64,000 nt of DNA from Phyto melanocephala (Eukaryota > Arthropoda > Insecta > Diptera > Rhinophoridae): positions 117,999,833 to 118,063,832 of the forward strand of contig OW799233.1 in the NCBI GenBank assembly GCA_941918925.1. Direction: 5' to 3'. Position 1 is the stretch's first letter, and each line of letters starts with the position of its first letter. Below the pieces are notes generated by a model that was not told the DNA's origin, did no database searches, and worked only from the letters and a program-made list of their open reading frames with translations. The position numbers and the translations under genes are program-made. Shown here one piece after another: positions 23,421-36,010 of the stretch.

Positions 23421-24967
23421 TTATAAATTCTTTTTTCTAAAAAAAAATGTTAAGATAATTCTCTGACCACCCTGTAAAACGAATTTATTTCTGGCCTCAT
23501 ATTCTGCACATTTTTTTTTGGCAAATACTAGCCCTAAAAATAAATCGTTTTAGGTAAAGCCTTACTGTGATAGTTTGTTTAGATATCAGATGTAGATATA
23601 TAAATGCCTTCGGTTTTAAAAAATCTAGAGAATTGCTGGCTCAGATAGTTATCGGAGCTTTATATACAATCTCTAAACCTGCTGCTTGCAAAAGTTTTAA
23701 AATTCTTATTTAACTGAATGAATTTACAAACTTTTATTGAATATTTATTGACTAATTCCTCGAATTTTTCGCGTTCAAACTTTTTTGGCTGTCCTAGGTA
23801 ATCTTTGTCTTAAGTGTAAAAATCATTATTTTTGAACACGATAAATAGTGATGGATTTAACTATAAAACTACATTACCAAATAGCGCTTCTTGAATCGTT
23901 AGCATAGCGATAACCTGCCGCCTAGGATGTTTATATAAGACATAATTTTTATAGATGAAATTTCACTTCGTAGGTATCTCTTTTGCAATTAGTAAACACT
24001 AATTTTAACATTACCAGGAATACCTTAACTACGTCTTCCTTTTTCCTTAAATACAAGAAACTTACTACTAAAATAAATTTGGCTTGCTGCTACTGATTTA
24101 ATAATCAATTTGAAGTTTAAAGACATATCATGCTCTGCGCCACTTTTATGGTAAAATAACCGCTTTTTTCTCAACTTCAAAGCAATTTAATTAGCTTTAT
24201 TTGTATTTCTGTAGAAACTTTCCTCGTTTTTTGGCAGTAGAGTATATTTTCTCTATTTTAAATGAAATGACTCCATAAAAGCTTCTTACAATTTTTATTT
24301 TGCCATCCTATTTTAAGTTTTATTTTTTCTTCCATATTTTCGGCAGTATTTCTTTATGACTACTTTAATACATTAAAATTGTTTTCATTTGTGCTTCTTG
24401 TTATTCGGAAAGCTTATATCCATTGAGGTTCAAAAAGAAATATTTAACTTTTCTTGTACAAACTATTACTTTTTTAAATGTGAATTTCCGTTGCGGAAAT
24501 TTCTTTTAAAATTCATCTCATTTCTTTTAACATTTAAGTCATGGATAGCACCTTTAACAAACTATGGTGAATACTAATGTAAAATTCATTATAAAGATGT
24601 AGTTTTAATACATGTGAGCTAAGAAATAATCAACAAAATTAAATAAAATTCACAGCACGTATTTTGGATATAAAACAAGACTTTAATGGACTAGACTTTT
24701 ATTTGCGACTACAAATTGTTGAATTAGAAATTTGCAATTAAGCGCTGCCTGAACACAGAAAAACTGTGTTTGAGGAAGCTCACGTTAAATATTTTTTTTG
24801 TTGTTGTTTGTACTGTAGCCGATTATGTTTGTTTCCAAGTACGGATGAGTAAATAAGTTAAAACAGTAAGCACTAGCAAGCAAGTATGATCATAAGATGT
24901 TTAACTTAAATAACAGTTCAGCGCAGTTCATACAAGGTTCAAAAATTTTAAGACCAATCATACAAAA
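23421..24967. other. AT-rich spacer, nothing recognised
   Basis: No gene or RNA was supported. The sequence is unique at this scale. Confidence 0.45.
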
Positions 24968-26705
24968 AACAAGTAAGAGCACTATATTCGGCTGTGCCGA
25001 ATCTTTTATTTATACCCACCACCAGTTTTCCGTTCTTTTGTAGCTAGAGTTTTTTCTCGAAAATTTTTGTTTCCCGGAAATGCGAGATTTATTTTTTAAT
25101 ACCCCGGTATACCGCAGTAAAACAAATAAAAAGGAAATTTGTTTTTTATTAAAATAAAATTTTTTTAAAAAGTATTAAATAGTTTATAATGTAAAAGAAA
25201 CACTTCAAAACTATAAAAATTAATAAAGAAACTTGAATTTCAAATATAAATTGAGCAAAAATATTTTTTATTGAAAAAAAAATATTATTCTCTAGATACG
25301 AGATCAAATATGAGCACAAAAAACCGAAATACAGGTACTTCAGCTATGAGATAAAAAACAAAATCATAAGAATTGAATTAGAATGTATATATAATATAAA
25401 CATCTGCTTTCGAATCGTAGCCACCTTTTTTATTTCCCGGATCCCGAAAAATAATCCCGGGAAATCGGAAAGATTTAATAACTTAAATTCCCGAAAAATA
25501 ACCCAATTTATAGCACAAAATGTATTTGTTTGTTATTAACAGTAATCGCTTTGAAAAAATCTCTTTATACTAAAATATGTATTACTTTCTTTGTATAACT
25601 TCGATATGCTAGTAAAATGTTTTCCTAAATTTAGTCTTTCAATGAAAGTGGGCGTTAAAGAAGGCGTGTTGAAGTTGTTTCTACTAATGAATGCAATTAA
25701 AATGATTCACTACAGTCCTTTATAATTCCAAAACCTTTATTCCTAGAGATATTATATGAATTTGAGATAAACCATTATATGGGAGGTAGGCGTTAAAGTG
25801 GGCGTGTCCGGCATAACAATGACATTGACTAGAGGGATATCTGTTGCAAATTTCATCATCATACCTACAATTTTGTCGTTTTTATGAGATTTTAAATTTC
25901 ATTAACACTAGATAACGTGAAAAGTGGTCGTATTAGTAGGCGTGTCAAAGTTGTTGTAGTCTGTTAATTAAAGTAAGCGTAAAAGTAGGCGCGTCGAAAT
26001 TATTTTAATTAATGAATGCAACTTAGATGTATCAATAGAGTAATTTATTATTCTAAAATCTTTATTCGTAGAGAAATTATATGAATTTAAGATTAGACGT
26101 TATATGGGAGGTGGGCGTAAAAGTAGGCGTGTCACATTTATTTTCCGTTGAAACAAAGCATTTGACCAAAAAGCCATGTGTGCAAAATTTCAGACTCGTA
26201 CATCCAATTGTGTTGCTTTAATGACGTTTTTGTTTTTATATATACCGAAAAATACACTGTGCGGCATAAATTTTCGTACATTTTGATTGATAACTCCTTT
26301 TCTAAAGCAGGAAATATATATTTTAAGTTTCATGAGTCTACGTTAATGCGTTTGGACACAATTCCGTTTTATTCGATGTTCAAAGATCACGGTTTTTTCG
26401 ACCTACTCTTGCTTTACGAGCTATTACTCTCTTCCTGATATTCCGATTTAGACCATGTTCAATGCCTATAAGAAAGATATATAAGAAAGATTCTGGCAAA
26501 ATTTGAGCCCCCTGGCTCTTTTGGTGCGACCTCTATCGTGCTTTCAACAGACGGACAGACGGACGGACATGGCTAGATCGTCATAAAATCAAACCCCGAT
26601 TCAGAATATATATACTTTATGGGGTCTAAAATAGATATTTCGATGTGTTACAAACGGAATGACAAATGGAATACACCCCCACCATTTTTTTGGTGGCGGG
26701 TATAA
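24968..26705 (+). mobile_element. Family-A element carrying a different insert
   Basis: The terminus AACAAGTAAGAGCACTATAT with stem TTCGGCTGTGCCGAA begins at 24968, and TGGTGGCGGGTATAA ends at about 26705. The nested mariner-type derivative is replaced by unrelated sequence at about 25030-25520 that is rich in TTTCCCGG and CCCGGGAAAT motifs. The GACGGACAGACGGACGGACA tract is at about 26553-26572, and the core and TA tract follow. A partial duplication GAAAGATATATAAGAAAGAT is seen near 26470. Confidence 0.85.
25030..25520. mobile_element. Unclassified insert with CCCGGGAAA motifs
   Basis: This sequence is absent from sister family-A copies. It carries TTTCCCGGAAATGCG at the left and ATTTCCCGGATCCCGAAAA plus CCCGGGAAATCGG at the right, giving an imperfect inverted arrangement. 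Target duplication and superfamily could not be determined. Confidence 0.45.
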
Positions 26706-27778
26706 CAAACAAAACTTACTTATGTGTTTAAGCATGTCCTTTTGTTCATAAAATCTTGAACAGATTTATTAAACACCAAACAGAATAGGTTACTATACAC
26801 AATCTAATATAATAAAGAGGAAACGTGTGTTTGTATGTTATGAGTTTTCTTCGAAACTACTTATTCAACTTTTAAATTCTTTCAGCAATGCTACAGTCTC
26901 TCCTCCGAACGGTCATAGGCTAAAACTTTGTTTTATTTTTTAGGTGGCCGTGGTACATCTCATACAAATTGAACACATTTTATGCCATATTTTAAGAACT
27001 ATAGCAGCTAATCCCTTCAAGCATTGTACATTGTACGTATTTAAAAAAAATACATTTTATGTACATAAAGAAAACTTTAAACGCAATAAAGTTGAAACTT
27101 TGTGTGAGCAATTTTGACGACAATTTCCAATTTTCCGCCAAAGCTTGTTGCAATCGAGGCAGAGATAGTGTTATCCCCCCACGTATGAAATACTTTCTGT
27201 CAATAATCATCAATCAATCAACAAGCTGCATTAAAAACCGCTTTATATTATAAAAATTAAAATTACACATACATATATAAAACAATTACATATAAATATA
27301 TATACATAAATAACACTAAAAACTTTCCTGGTGAGTGTTGTGTAGCGCACCGGGTGAGTGTACAATGAGTATAAACAAACATTTTCTTACTAATGTTTAA
27401 TTCGATCAAGCAAGTATCAGTATGATAGTTTGTGCTCGATGTTGTGTCATAGTATGAAGTGGTAAATGCAGCTCCTAAATTTGCAAAATTTCTGCTTACT
27501 CTCCGCACAAGTAACACTTTTTTAATATTATTGAACTCTTCTAACTGTGATAACAAATTATGCCTTATAAACTCTACGAAAGGTTATCGCTTTTCCATAA
27601 AATACAAACAAAATTTTTTCACATTTTCCGCAATGTAATTATTCAAGATACATTTTTTAAAGGTTTTGGTTTGTCCATAAAGTACATTAGTTTTCAATTC
27701 ATTTGGTATTGTTTTATTTTAGTTCGATGTGAACAATATTTTTGATAACTTCTAATTCATAAGTACAAAAGGAGGCAT
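26706..27778. other. AT-rich spacer, nothing certain
   Basis: The motif TAATATAATAAAGAGGAAAC followed by GTGTGTTTGTATGTT at about 26807-26840 resembles insect repeat termini but is isolated here. The 97-codon minus frame at 27263-27556 has no recognisable domain. Confidence 0.4.
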
Positions 27779-27923
27779 AACAAGTAAGAGCACTATATTC
27801 GGCTGTGCCGAATCTTTTATACCCACCACCAATTTTGTGTACATTTAAAGCACAATATTTATTATTTTGTTAATCGCCATAGAATAATTTCTTTATAATA
27901 AAATATGTATCACTTTCTTTGTA

Positions 27924-28529
27924 GAGGGTGGTTAAATTTTAAGGGCCCATGTTTAAGGTGAACCACATCTAAACTTCAACTTTTTTCTTGTATTTCATTT
28001 GACATTTCTCAATCTCAGACTAACTCAATTTGAACCGTGGAAAGATACGCAATCGAGCAACGCTTTTAAATATTAAAGATTTTTATAAAAATGGGCATTC
28101 AAATCAAAATGCATTTTGTGCACTTCATGATTCTTTTGGTCAACATAATCGTTCGAATTCGTCCACAATCGTGAGAATTGTAAAAAATATTTAAATGTCT
28201 GCAAAGCAGGTCTGTATGAAATGTGAAAACATTTGTGAATGCCATCTTAGTTCGTTGAATGGGAAACATTGCTGTTTTTCACGATAACGTGGCAAAAGAG
28301 CAAGCAACCTCGACTCATCATCGTGCCCAACAATCGAGCATCAACAGTGTCATTGAAAATTTGGACTATCGGATCGTGGTGTGCCGCCTAGGTTGGGGGG
28401 CCATTTGGCCGATATTTTGTTCCATACATAATTGAAGCATACAAATATTATCATTATAAAAATAAATGATAATAATTTCATAATAATTTTATTCAAAATC
28501 AACATAGTCCCTTAAATTAAACCACCCAT
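27924..28529 (+). mobile_element. Nested Tc1/mariner-type deletion derivative
   Basis: The left end GAGGGTGGTTAAATTTTAAG is preceded by TA; the right end TTAAATTAAACCACCCAT is followed by TA. It preserves the HNRSNSSTI helix-turn-helix and SVAKEQ-like linker readings, with no catalytic domain. Confidence 0.75.
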
Positions 28530-28721
28530 TATAACTTCGGTATGCTAGTAAAATGTTTTCGTAAATTTAGTCTTTCAATGAAAGTGGCCGTTAAAATACG
28601 CGTGTCAATAAAGTTTCTGCTAATAAACATAACTTAGATATTTCAATAAAGTCCTTTAGTATTCCAAAATCTTTATTCATAGAGAATTTACATGAATTTA
28701 AGAGGAAGAAAGTGAATTTAA

Positions 28722-29105
28722 GGTTAAATTTTAAGGGCCACAGGGTGATTTAAAAAATACATTCTCTGCATTTTTCTAAAACCGGAAATTTATTAGTAAG
28801 ATTTTGATTTTTAAACTTCTATAACATTTTGCTTTTAAAAGATTTTCAAACGAAATAAGTTTTGTATAATTTTAAAATTTGTTAGCCATTAGTACATGAA
28901 AATAAATTGTTTATAATGTTTAGAGATAATTTTTTTTTACTTAAGTCAAAATTTTCCTAAATTCCCATTTTTAGTAGAGCATAACTTCAGGAGAACATAA
29001 GCATAAGTTGTTAGCATGCCATCTAGTAGTTGCTAGTAGAGTCATCTATCTTATCATCTTTATCTTATATTTAGCTACAGTACAATAAATGGCGCAGTGT
29101 AAGAT
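28722..29105. mobile_element. Nested block B
   Basis: It begins GGTTAAATTTTAAGGGCCAC then AGGGTGATTT and continues with ACTTCTATAACATTTTGC and CGAAATAAGTTTTGTATAAT. It is homologous to the blocks at 5755, 12250 and 43190. Only the left terminus is clear. Confidence 0.55.
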
Positions 29106-30646
29106 AAATAAATGCTAATATATATGACTAATATATTTTTATAAAAATTTAAGGAAAAAAGTGTGTGTGGCACATCTATTTTCCGTTATAACGAAGACTT
29201 TGACCAAAAAACCATGTTTGCAAAATTTCAGAATCGTACATATATACACTGTGCGGTATATATTTTCGTACATTTTTATCTATAACTCTTTTCCTAATTC
29301 ATAGATTTAAGCGATTTTCAGGGAAAAATATTCTTTTGACTCGATAAATATATATTCGAAGTTTCATGACTACGTTTATGCGTCTGGACACAATTCAAAA
29401 GTGAAAGTGGGCGTTATAGTAGGCGTGTCAAAGTTGTTTTTGCTAATGAGTACAACTTAGGTGTTTCAATATAGTCCTTTATTATTCCAAAATCTTTATT
29501 AATAGAGAAATTATATGAATTTTAGGTAAAACGTTATATGGGAGGTGGGCGTAAAAGTGGGCGTGGCACCTTAATTTTTTGGCATAGTAATGAAATTGCA
29601 TAGGGGGATAGACGTAGCAAAATTTATCATCATACCTCTAATTTTAGCGGTTTTATGAGCTTTTAAATTTCATTAACGGTAGATAACGTGAAAAGTGGGC
29701 GTTATAGTAGGCGTGTCAAAGTTAATTTTTCGAATGAGTACAACTGAGGTGTTTCAATATAGGCCTTTATTATTCCAAAATCTTAATTAATAGAGAAATT
29801 ATATGAATTTTAGTTTAAACGTTATATGGGAGGTGGGCGTAAAAGTGGGCGTGGCACATTGATTTGCCGTTGCAAGAAAGCGTGTCACCAAACAGCAAAG
29901 TGTGCAAAATTTCAGCGTCGTACATCCAATTTTGTTGCTTTTATGACGTTTCTGTTTTTAAATATACCGAAAAATACACTGTGCGGTATAAATTTTCGTA
30001 CATTTTGATCGATAACTCCTCTCCTAATGCATAGATTGAGACAATTTTCGGAGGAAAATATTGTCTTTACCCAGGAAATATACATTCGAAGTTTCATGAG
30101 TTTACGTTAAGGCGTTTGGACACAATTCCATTTTATTCGATGTTCGAAGGACACGGTTTTTTCGACCTACTCTTGCTTTTCGAGCTATAACTCTCTTCCT
30201 AATATTCCGATTTAGCCCATTTTCAATACCAAACAAACCTTGTCTATAAGAAAGATTCTGGCAAAATTTGAGCCCCCTAGCTTTTTCGGTGCGACCTTTA
30301 TCGTGCTTTCAACAGACGGACAGACGGACAGACGGACGGACATAGCTAGATCGTCATAAAATCAAACCCCGATTCAGAATATATATACTTTATGGGGTTT
30401 AAAATGGATATTTCGATGTGTTGCAAACGGAATGGCAAAATGAATATACCCCCACCATTTTTTTGGTGGCGGGTATAAAAAAGCCTTCTCTAAATACAAA
30501 ATAGTTGCCTTTTAGTGTTGTTTTTAAAATGCATGCAAAAAATCTTTCATAGTTCATGAAAACAAACATTATCAACTCATGAAACATGGGTATCTTTTCA
30601 TCTGCATTCCACGCATATATTAGAATGAAGTGAATTTTATTAATAT

Positions 30647-31240
30647 ACTAGCTGATCCTTCAAACGCTGTTTGGCCATATAAATTATTTCTAGGGAACAT
30701 TTTTTCAGTTCATTAGAAGTAACTAACTTACTCTGAGTACATTAAAAAAATAACGTAAACCATATGTTTTCTACGGTACGGTCTTAGTTTGAAATTTCAT
30801 CGAAGTCGTTGCGTTATTTAGGTGAGGCATAAATTGTCCCTTGGGGTGAGTCCCCTAAATATTTAGAAGTATGAAAAACAGATGTTGACCAAACCTCAAA
30901 CGTTTATTTCTGCATTGGCTAGACTAAAAATTGTGTGCAATTAGAAGAAAAATACTAAAAACTACATCGATGCAAGTATATGATTAAAAAAAGTGGGCAT
31001 TAAAGAAGGCGTGATAAAAAAAGAATCCTTTTAGTAATACCAGAGTCTTAGTTATATTATTTTAAAAATTTTAACAAGATTGGTCCAGCAGTCTGGCATA
31101 CCTGAGAACATGGCGCGAAAAAGGGCATGGCGCTGAGGGGTATCTTGACCGATTCTTAGACCTACCCGATATGCACACAAAATTTCCTGAAAATCGGAAA
31201 ATCACAAACACTATGACAAGAAAATTATATATATTCTGAC
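30647..31240 (+). repeat. Degraded retroelement-tail repeat
   Basis: The head ACTAGCTGATCCTTCAAACG followed by CTGTTTGGCC and the later GGTCCAGCAGTCTGGCATACCTGAG match the general plan of widespread insect repeats. These begin CTAGCTGxTxCCCGCG and contain a TCGGTCCAGCCGTT block. This copy is diverged and its 3' edge is uncertain. Confidence 0.45.
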
Positions 31241-32108
31241 CTGTGTTTGTAAATTGCATTAAAAAAATCAATAAAAAAAGTCTAATAAAAATAATATATT
31301 CGGCAATGCAAATTTTCTTACCCTCTACCTTCAACCTTTATGTTACATGTTTTGTTTCATGATTTTTTTTTATCGCCATATTCAATAATGATGAGTAAGA
31401 AAACAGTTAAAAGTTTACATTTACAATAGAGAATTACATCGTTATAACTTTCATTTATTCATATAAAATAAAAATTTATCGCTATGTCAACAATAGAAAA
31501 TTAATAAGAAAAAGGTTTCACATTAAAATGCATACGAAAAGGAAATATACTTCTTATTATTTCAATTTAGGCATTATCTCTTAAAAAAATCTATGTATAT
31601 TTTTTATAAAATAATATTTATTATAATCAATCATTTATTTTGAAAAATTTTATTTCAAAACTAAACTAAATAACAGAGTCTCTGATTCCTTAAACTACAA
31701 AGAGCAAATGAGTTTTGTAATTCTTTTCAGTTAATTGAACTTTAATATAAATTTTAATCAAACACATACATATATAAATTGTAATCATAAAATATTTGTA
31801 AGCAGGCTTATAAGATAAATATAAAATTATTCACAAACACAAAATTGTCTGATAGAATTTACAAATAATAAGAATAAATAAAAATCAAATTCCAATTTAT
31901 AATTAAGGTAGAAGAAAGCAGAAGGTTTTTAAATTGTAATGGGCTTATTAATATATGTTTCTTATTACCAAAAATATCTGGTATTTTTTAGCGCAATTTA
32001 TGACTTAACTTATTGTGTATGATGGTTACATAAACAATATAATACAAACATATAAATTCCAATCAAACTAGGCACACTCACTCATTCGTTCTTACAGATA
32101 CAAATGTA
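31241..32108. other. AT-rich spacer, nothing recognised
   Basis: No gene, RNA or repeat boundary is supported. Confidence 0.45.
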
Positions 32109-32270
32109 TTTTTATACCCGCCACCAAAAAAATGGTGGGGGTATATTCATTTGGTCATTCCGTTTGTAACACATCGAAATATCCATTTTAGACCACATAA
32201 AGTATATATATTCTGAATCAGGGTTTGATTTGATGACGATCTAGCTATGTCCGTCCGTCTGTCCGTCTGT
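32109..32270 (-). mobile_element. Solo 3' end of a family-A element
   Basis: Only the terminus (TTTTATACCCGCCACCAAAA on plus), the TA tract, the core GACGATCTAGCTATGTC and the GTCCGTCCGTCTGTCCGTCT tract are present. The copy ends exactly at the GTCY tract. Confidence 0.85.
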
Positions 32271-32600
32271 CACCGTCCACAGCATTTGATGCACTCAACT
32301 GTGATATACACAAACGTATGATGATTCATACAAGTACAGTGTTTTACTATTCACAATCATGTGCATACGTCACTTAAATATATGTGCAATATAATAATTG
32401 TAATGATAATATGACCCAAAATGTTAAAACTTTTGTTCGATTCATCGAAGCTATTTTCTTTGTGGTATGGTGTTACAGTTATTAATTAGCACTTCTTGCT
32501 CATTTACATGTCAGAGAATATAGCCATTATACCCTTCACCATCAACAGTGTAATTTGATCATGCTAAACATCAAATTAATCGTTAGAATTTAACAGTGAA

Positions 32601-32666
32601 ATGTAATCAACAATATATACCAGCATTCAGATAATGTAATCAACAATATAAACCAGCATTCAGATA
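32601..32666. repeat. 33-bp x 2 tandem repeat
   Basis: ATGTAATCAACAATATA-ACC, then AGCATTCAGATA, begins at 32601 and 32634, giving two copies that are almost identical. Confidence 0.88.
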
Positions 32667-32685
32667 TTGTTATTATTTTATAAAA

Positions 32686-33354
32686 TAGCTAGCTAATACC
32701 CGGTGGGCTTCGCCACCCGGAATTTTAGTATTTAATTCATATGACAGGTGCCACGCCCACTATTGTTAATGCACCTATTTCCTGCCTAAATGTTCATTTG
32801 GGTGTCAAAAATGCTTTTGCAAAATTTTAGTACTATAATCGATATCGTTTTCCAGATATATGAATTTCAGTACTTAATTCATATGGCAGGTTCCACGCCC
32901 ACTATTGTTAATGCACCCATTTTTTTTTTCATAAATGTTTATTTGAATATCAAATTTACTGTTGCAAAATTTTACTACTCTAATCGTTTTCCAAATATAC
33001 GAATTTTAGTATTTAATTCATGTGGCCACGCCTACTATTGCAAGTGTGCCAATTTTTTACCCAAATGTTCATGTGGATGTTAAAGTTTACCGTACTTAAT
33101 TTGAAGACTTTAGCTGCATTACCTTTCGTGATATATAGTATTTAATACTTATTTTTTAATAGGGTGTGGCACCTCGCCCACTTACAATTTCAAACCAAAT
33201 TATAGCCTATAGTTCCTTCCAGACATACAGAAAGATTCTGTGAAAATTTCAAGGAAATCGGTCCAGCCGTTTAACCGTCTATAAAGCACAAACAAACATA
33301 CAAACATATAAACATAGAAACATACAAACACACATTGATTTTTATATATATAGA
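32686..33354 (+). repeat. Retroelement-like repeat with internal ~140-bp tandem units
   Basis: The head TAGCTAGCTAATACCCGGTG, GGCTTCGCCACCCGG and a late block AATCGGTCCAGCCGTTTAAC mark it as an insect repeat of the non-LTR-tail type. It ends in CATACAAACA-type runs and TATATATAGAT. Between them ATTTAATTCATATGACAGGT and its relatives recur near 32729, 32873 and 33010, each followed by CACGCCCACTATTG or a variant. The 97-codon frame at 32790-33083 arises from these tandem units and is not a gene. Confidence 0.6.
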
Positions 33355-33719
33355 TATAAAACAATTGAAAAAAACCACAGTTTACACAAAGTTTACAATT
33401 ATTCTATATTCAATATTAACCTATGAAATGCTGTAGCTAAATTTGTATATTACGAATAAAAAAATTAACCTAAAATTGTGATACTACAAATAGATAACAT
33501 GCTTGTCTAAATATTATCAGTATGACAAGTAAATATTTGAAATTGTTTTTAAACATGGTTTTAGAACAGTTTTGGATACAAATAATACATATTTGTTCTT
33601 TATTTATCCTAAAAATAATACATATAAAAATGCAAAATAAATATTTTATATTATATAAAATGTTCAAAGGGAATATAAGATGTCATTCCATGTACCAATC
33701 ATAAGCCGTTGTTTAAAGC

Positions 33720-34110
33720 CAAAAATCGTCATCGTTTGAATTAAGGAAGATTGACTGATTAGGCCAAAGCTTCCGATCCTAGAGTTGGGTCTGCCAACAT
33801 ACCACTAGGCCGGCTAAGTGCAGTTGAGATTTTGCGACTAATTGCTATCGGATTGTCGCCTAGTTTCCAGAGACGCATTGGTATTACCATGCACTCTGGT
33901 CACTCAGTACTGTAAGCCTTCTCACATAAGCTGCCATCAGACGGGAGACTAAACGACATTACCAGGGAGCATTTGGTCTAAGACCGGAAGTTGTAAGATG
34001 CTTGGAAATTTCGCGCAAAGGAATCGCTTCTTGCTTACTCCGGGAGGATAGCAGACAGAGAGCTTTCAACCTCTGAGAAAAACCCGCCCCCCAAAAACAC
34101 AAATAATACA
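33720..34110. other. Unidentified GC-rich island
   Basis: About 390 bp are clearly richer in G+C than the surrounding DNA, running from near GATTGACTGATTAGGCC to CCCGCCCCCCAAAAACAC. No frame stays open throughout. Plus-strand pieces read FGLRPEVVRCLEISRKGIAS and minus-strand pieces MRLWKLGDNPIAISRKISTA, but I cannot match either. It is most likely a fragment of a retroelement or a displaced genic sequence. Confidence 0.5.
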
Positions 34111-35729
34111 AATCAAAAACTATAAGGATGGGGTTGCATTTCCTAATTTAAAGCTACAAATTTTGTTTGTTTTACGCCACGCAAAGTCTGATCGTAAAAG
34201 ATTTTTTCCATGTTAGCAACAAGAACTAAATAGATTTAGCCACCCAACTGTAAGTTCAATTTGTGTTATAACATCATTTCTGCAAAACAGTGGAAAGGAC
34301 TGCATTTATTTCGAACGAATTAATAGTACTTTACGAAAAATCAGTTAAAATTAACTTTATTAATTATAAAATAAACTCTTTAAATTTATTAAACGTATGT
34401 ACAGTTATGTTAAGTTTAATTACTTAATTTTTGTTATTAAAGCTTAAAATACAAATGCGAATACAATTTTAACTTTTTTGTGTTTTCTTACACTTTAATG
34501 ACTAAAATGCGTAAATATTTTTGTTAGTGTGCGTAGATATTTTTAAAAAAATTTACTGGCAATAGTGGTTACAGCAACCTTAATTTACATATGAGTACTA
34601 CTGTTAGTATGTATACGCAATTTAAGAAAAATGTAGTTTTATTTTACATACATCTACATACAAACATACCCATTAACGTTTTAAAATAAAAAAATCACGC
34701 TCTTACAAAACATGTCTATTTGTCTTCAATTTTACTTTATATTAAACATTTGTACAAGTATAGACTCTTATGTGGAAACATACATTCATACTTATTCAGT
34801 AAATATTTATGTATACACGAGGATTACACAAGGTTAATGGGATTTAAGAGTATGCTGTAAATTATAATGTTTCTGACGACTAGTGTTATTTGGCTGGCTG
34901 GTTGGCTGTTTGGCTGGCTGACTGAATGGCTGCGATCAAAAGAGGAAAAAGAATTTAACATTTTTCATATCCTTTTTTATTTTCCACAAGAACCATAAAT
35001 ATGTGTCTATAAAATATGTAAATACAACAACCAACAGCCACCATCACCATCACTGCAGACATCCAGCATGAGTTAGAGTATATTTAAGTACTTTTTTTGC
35101 TGTGTTCTTCGTAGTAGAAAAGTAAACAAACTATAATTTATTTAAAGAAAAATAAACACACAAAAATATGACCCATCTCTGACGGCTCCTGGTATCAACA
35201 TAAATGTTACTTAAATATCAACATTTACCACAACACAAAGAAAATGAGGCAGGGATTTGTTTTATTTTTATATTTTTTTTAAGCAAATATTATGCAAATG
35301 GAATATAAAAGTTACAAAATATACTCAAATTTAATGTTTATACTCAAATTACATATATATGTATGTCTGTATGCACATATTTATACGTGATTTTAATTTT
35401 AAAAAATTATAAAAAAAAGAGTGTTTCTTTTCTGTACGTTTAAGTATCTAAAAAAGTGTAGATTTTAAAAGATCTTACTTGTCACAGGATTTACGAGCAG
35501 GACCATTTAAAGTAAAAGTATTTTCTCCTTATTTAAAAATATAAGAATTTAAAAGAAAGGTCTTATGTATAATCACAATAGTTGGAAGTACACTAACGCC
35601 TAATTTTGCAAATTAAAAAAGGTTTTCCAATAAGAGTGATATAATTTCTTAAAAAACACACTTATTGTTAAGGAATTAAAAAGGTTTTTATTTAATTTAA
35701 AGTTCAATCGATAAAATTAAGTTTTAAAT
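34111..35729. other. AT-rich DNA with a GGCT simple repeat
   Basis: A TGGCTGGCTGGTTGGCTG-type tetranucleotide tract is at about 34890-34930. No coding signal was found. Confidence 0.5.
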
Positions 35730-35730
35730 A

Positions 35731-36010
35731 AAACGTCATTCAGATGGCTTCCATGACTTCTTCTGCAGGAACAAATTTAATGAACCAAATTTTCGAACAC
35801 CTTTTCGTATGTAATGAATGAATGCCACGTTCAGTATTGACTTGTAAAGCTTGAAGAGAGTCAGGCTTATTTCAAAAGACTAATGACTTCAAATAACTCC
35901 ATAAAAAATAGTCTAGTGATATTAAATCACAACTTTTTGGAAGCCATTCAATATGACAATTTCTTGAAATAATCGAATCTCAAAACTTTTCTTACACTTC
36001 AGTTCATGAG
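35731..36010 (-). pseudogene. C-terminal relic of a Tc1/mariner-superfamily transposase
   Basis: Minus-strand fragments include MASKKL-stop-FNITRLFFM, corresponding to WPPKSCDLTPLDFFLWG. QALQVNTERGIHSLHTKR follows, then FENLVH-stop-ICSCRRSHG and SHLNDVLFKT next to the end, which match the canonical FENWVHRINLCRRSHGGHLNDVxFxT closely. Scattered stops and frame changes make this a dead copy. The N-terminal half is absent. Confidence 0.78.

Larger units (their letters stand above)
27779..30480 (+). mobile_element. Composite family-A mini-me/DINE-1-like element, most complete copy
   Basis: Both termini are intact: AACAAGTAAGAGCACTATAT plus stem TTCGGCTGTGCCGAA, and ATTTTTTTGGTGGCGGGTAT then AAAA. 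In order it contains the nested mariner-type derivative (27924-28529), block B (28722-29105), a partially duplicated right-end block, two GTGGGCG units and the GACGGAC tract (about 30314-30341). The core, the TA tract and the terminus complete it. Order and junctions match the minus-strand copies at 4664-7083 and 41803-44527, down to the sequence AGAGGAAGAAAGTGAATTTA next to block B. It has no coding capacity; mobilisation would need proteins supplied elsewhere. Confidence 0.9.

Noticed and set aside
17300..32666. Short tandem repeats as a possible CRISPR-like array
   Set aside because: There are only two-copy repeats without spacers, in eukaryotic nuclear DNA.
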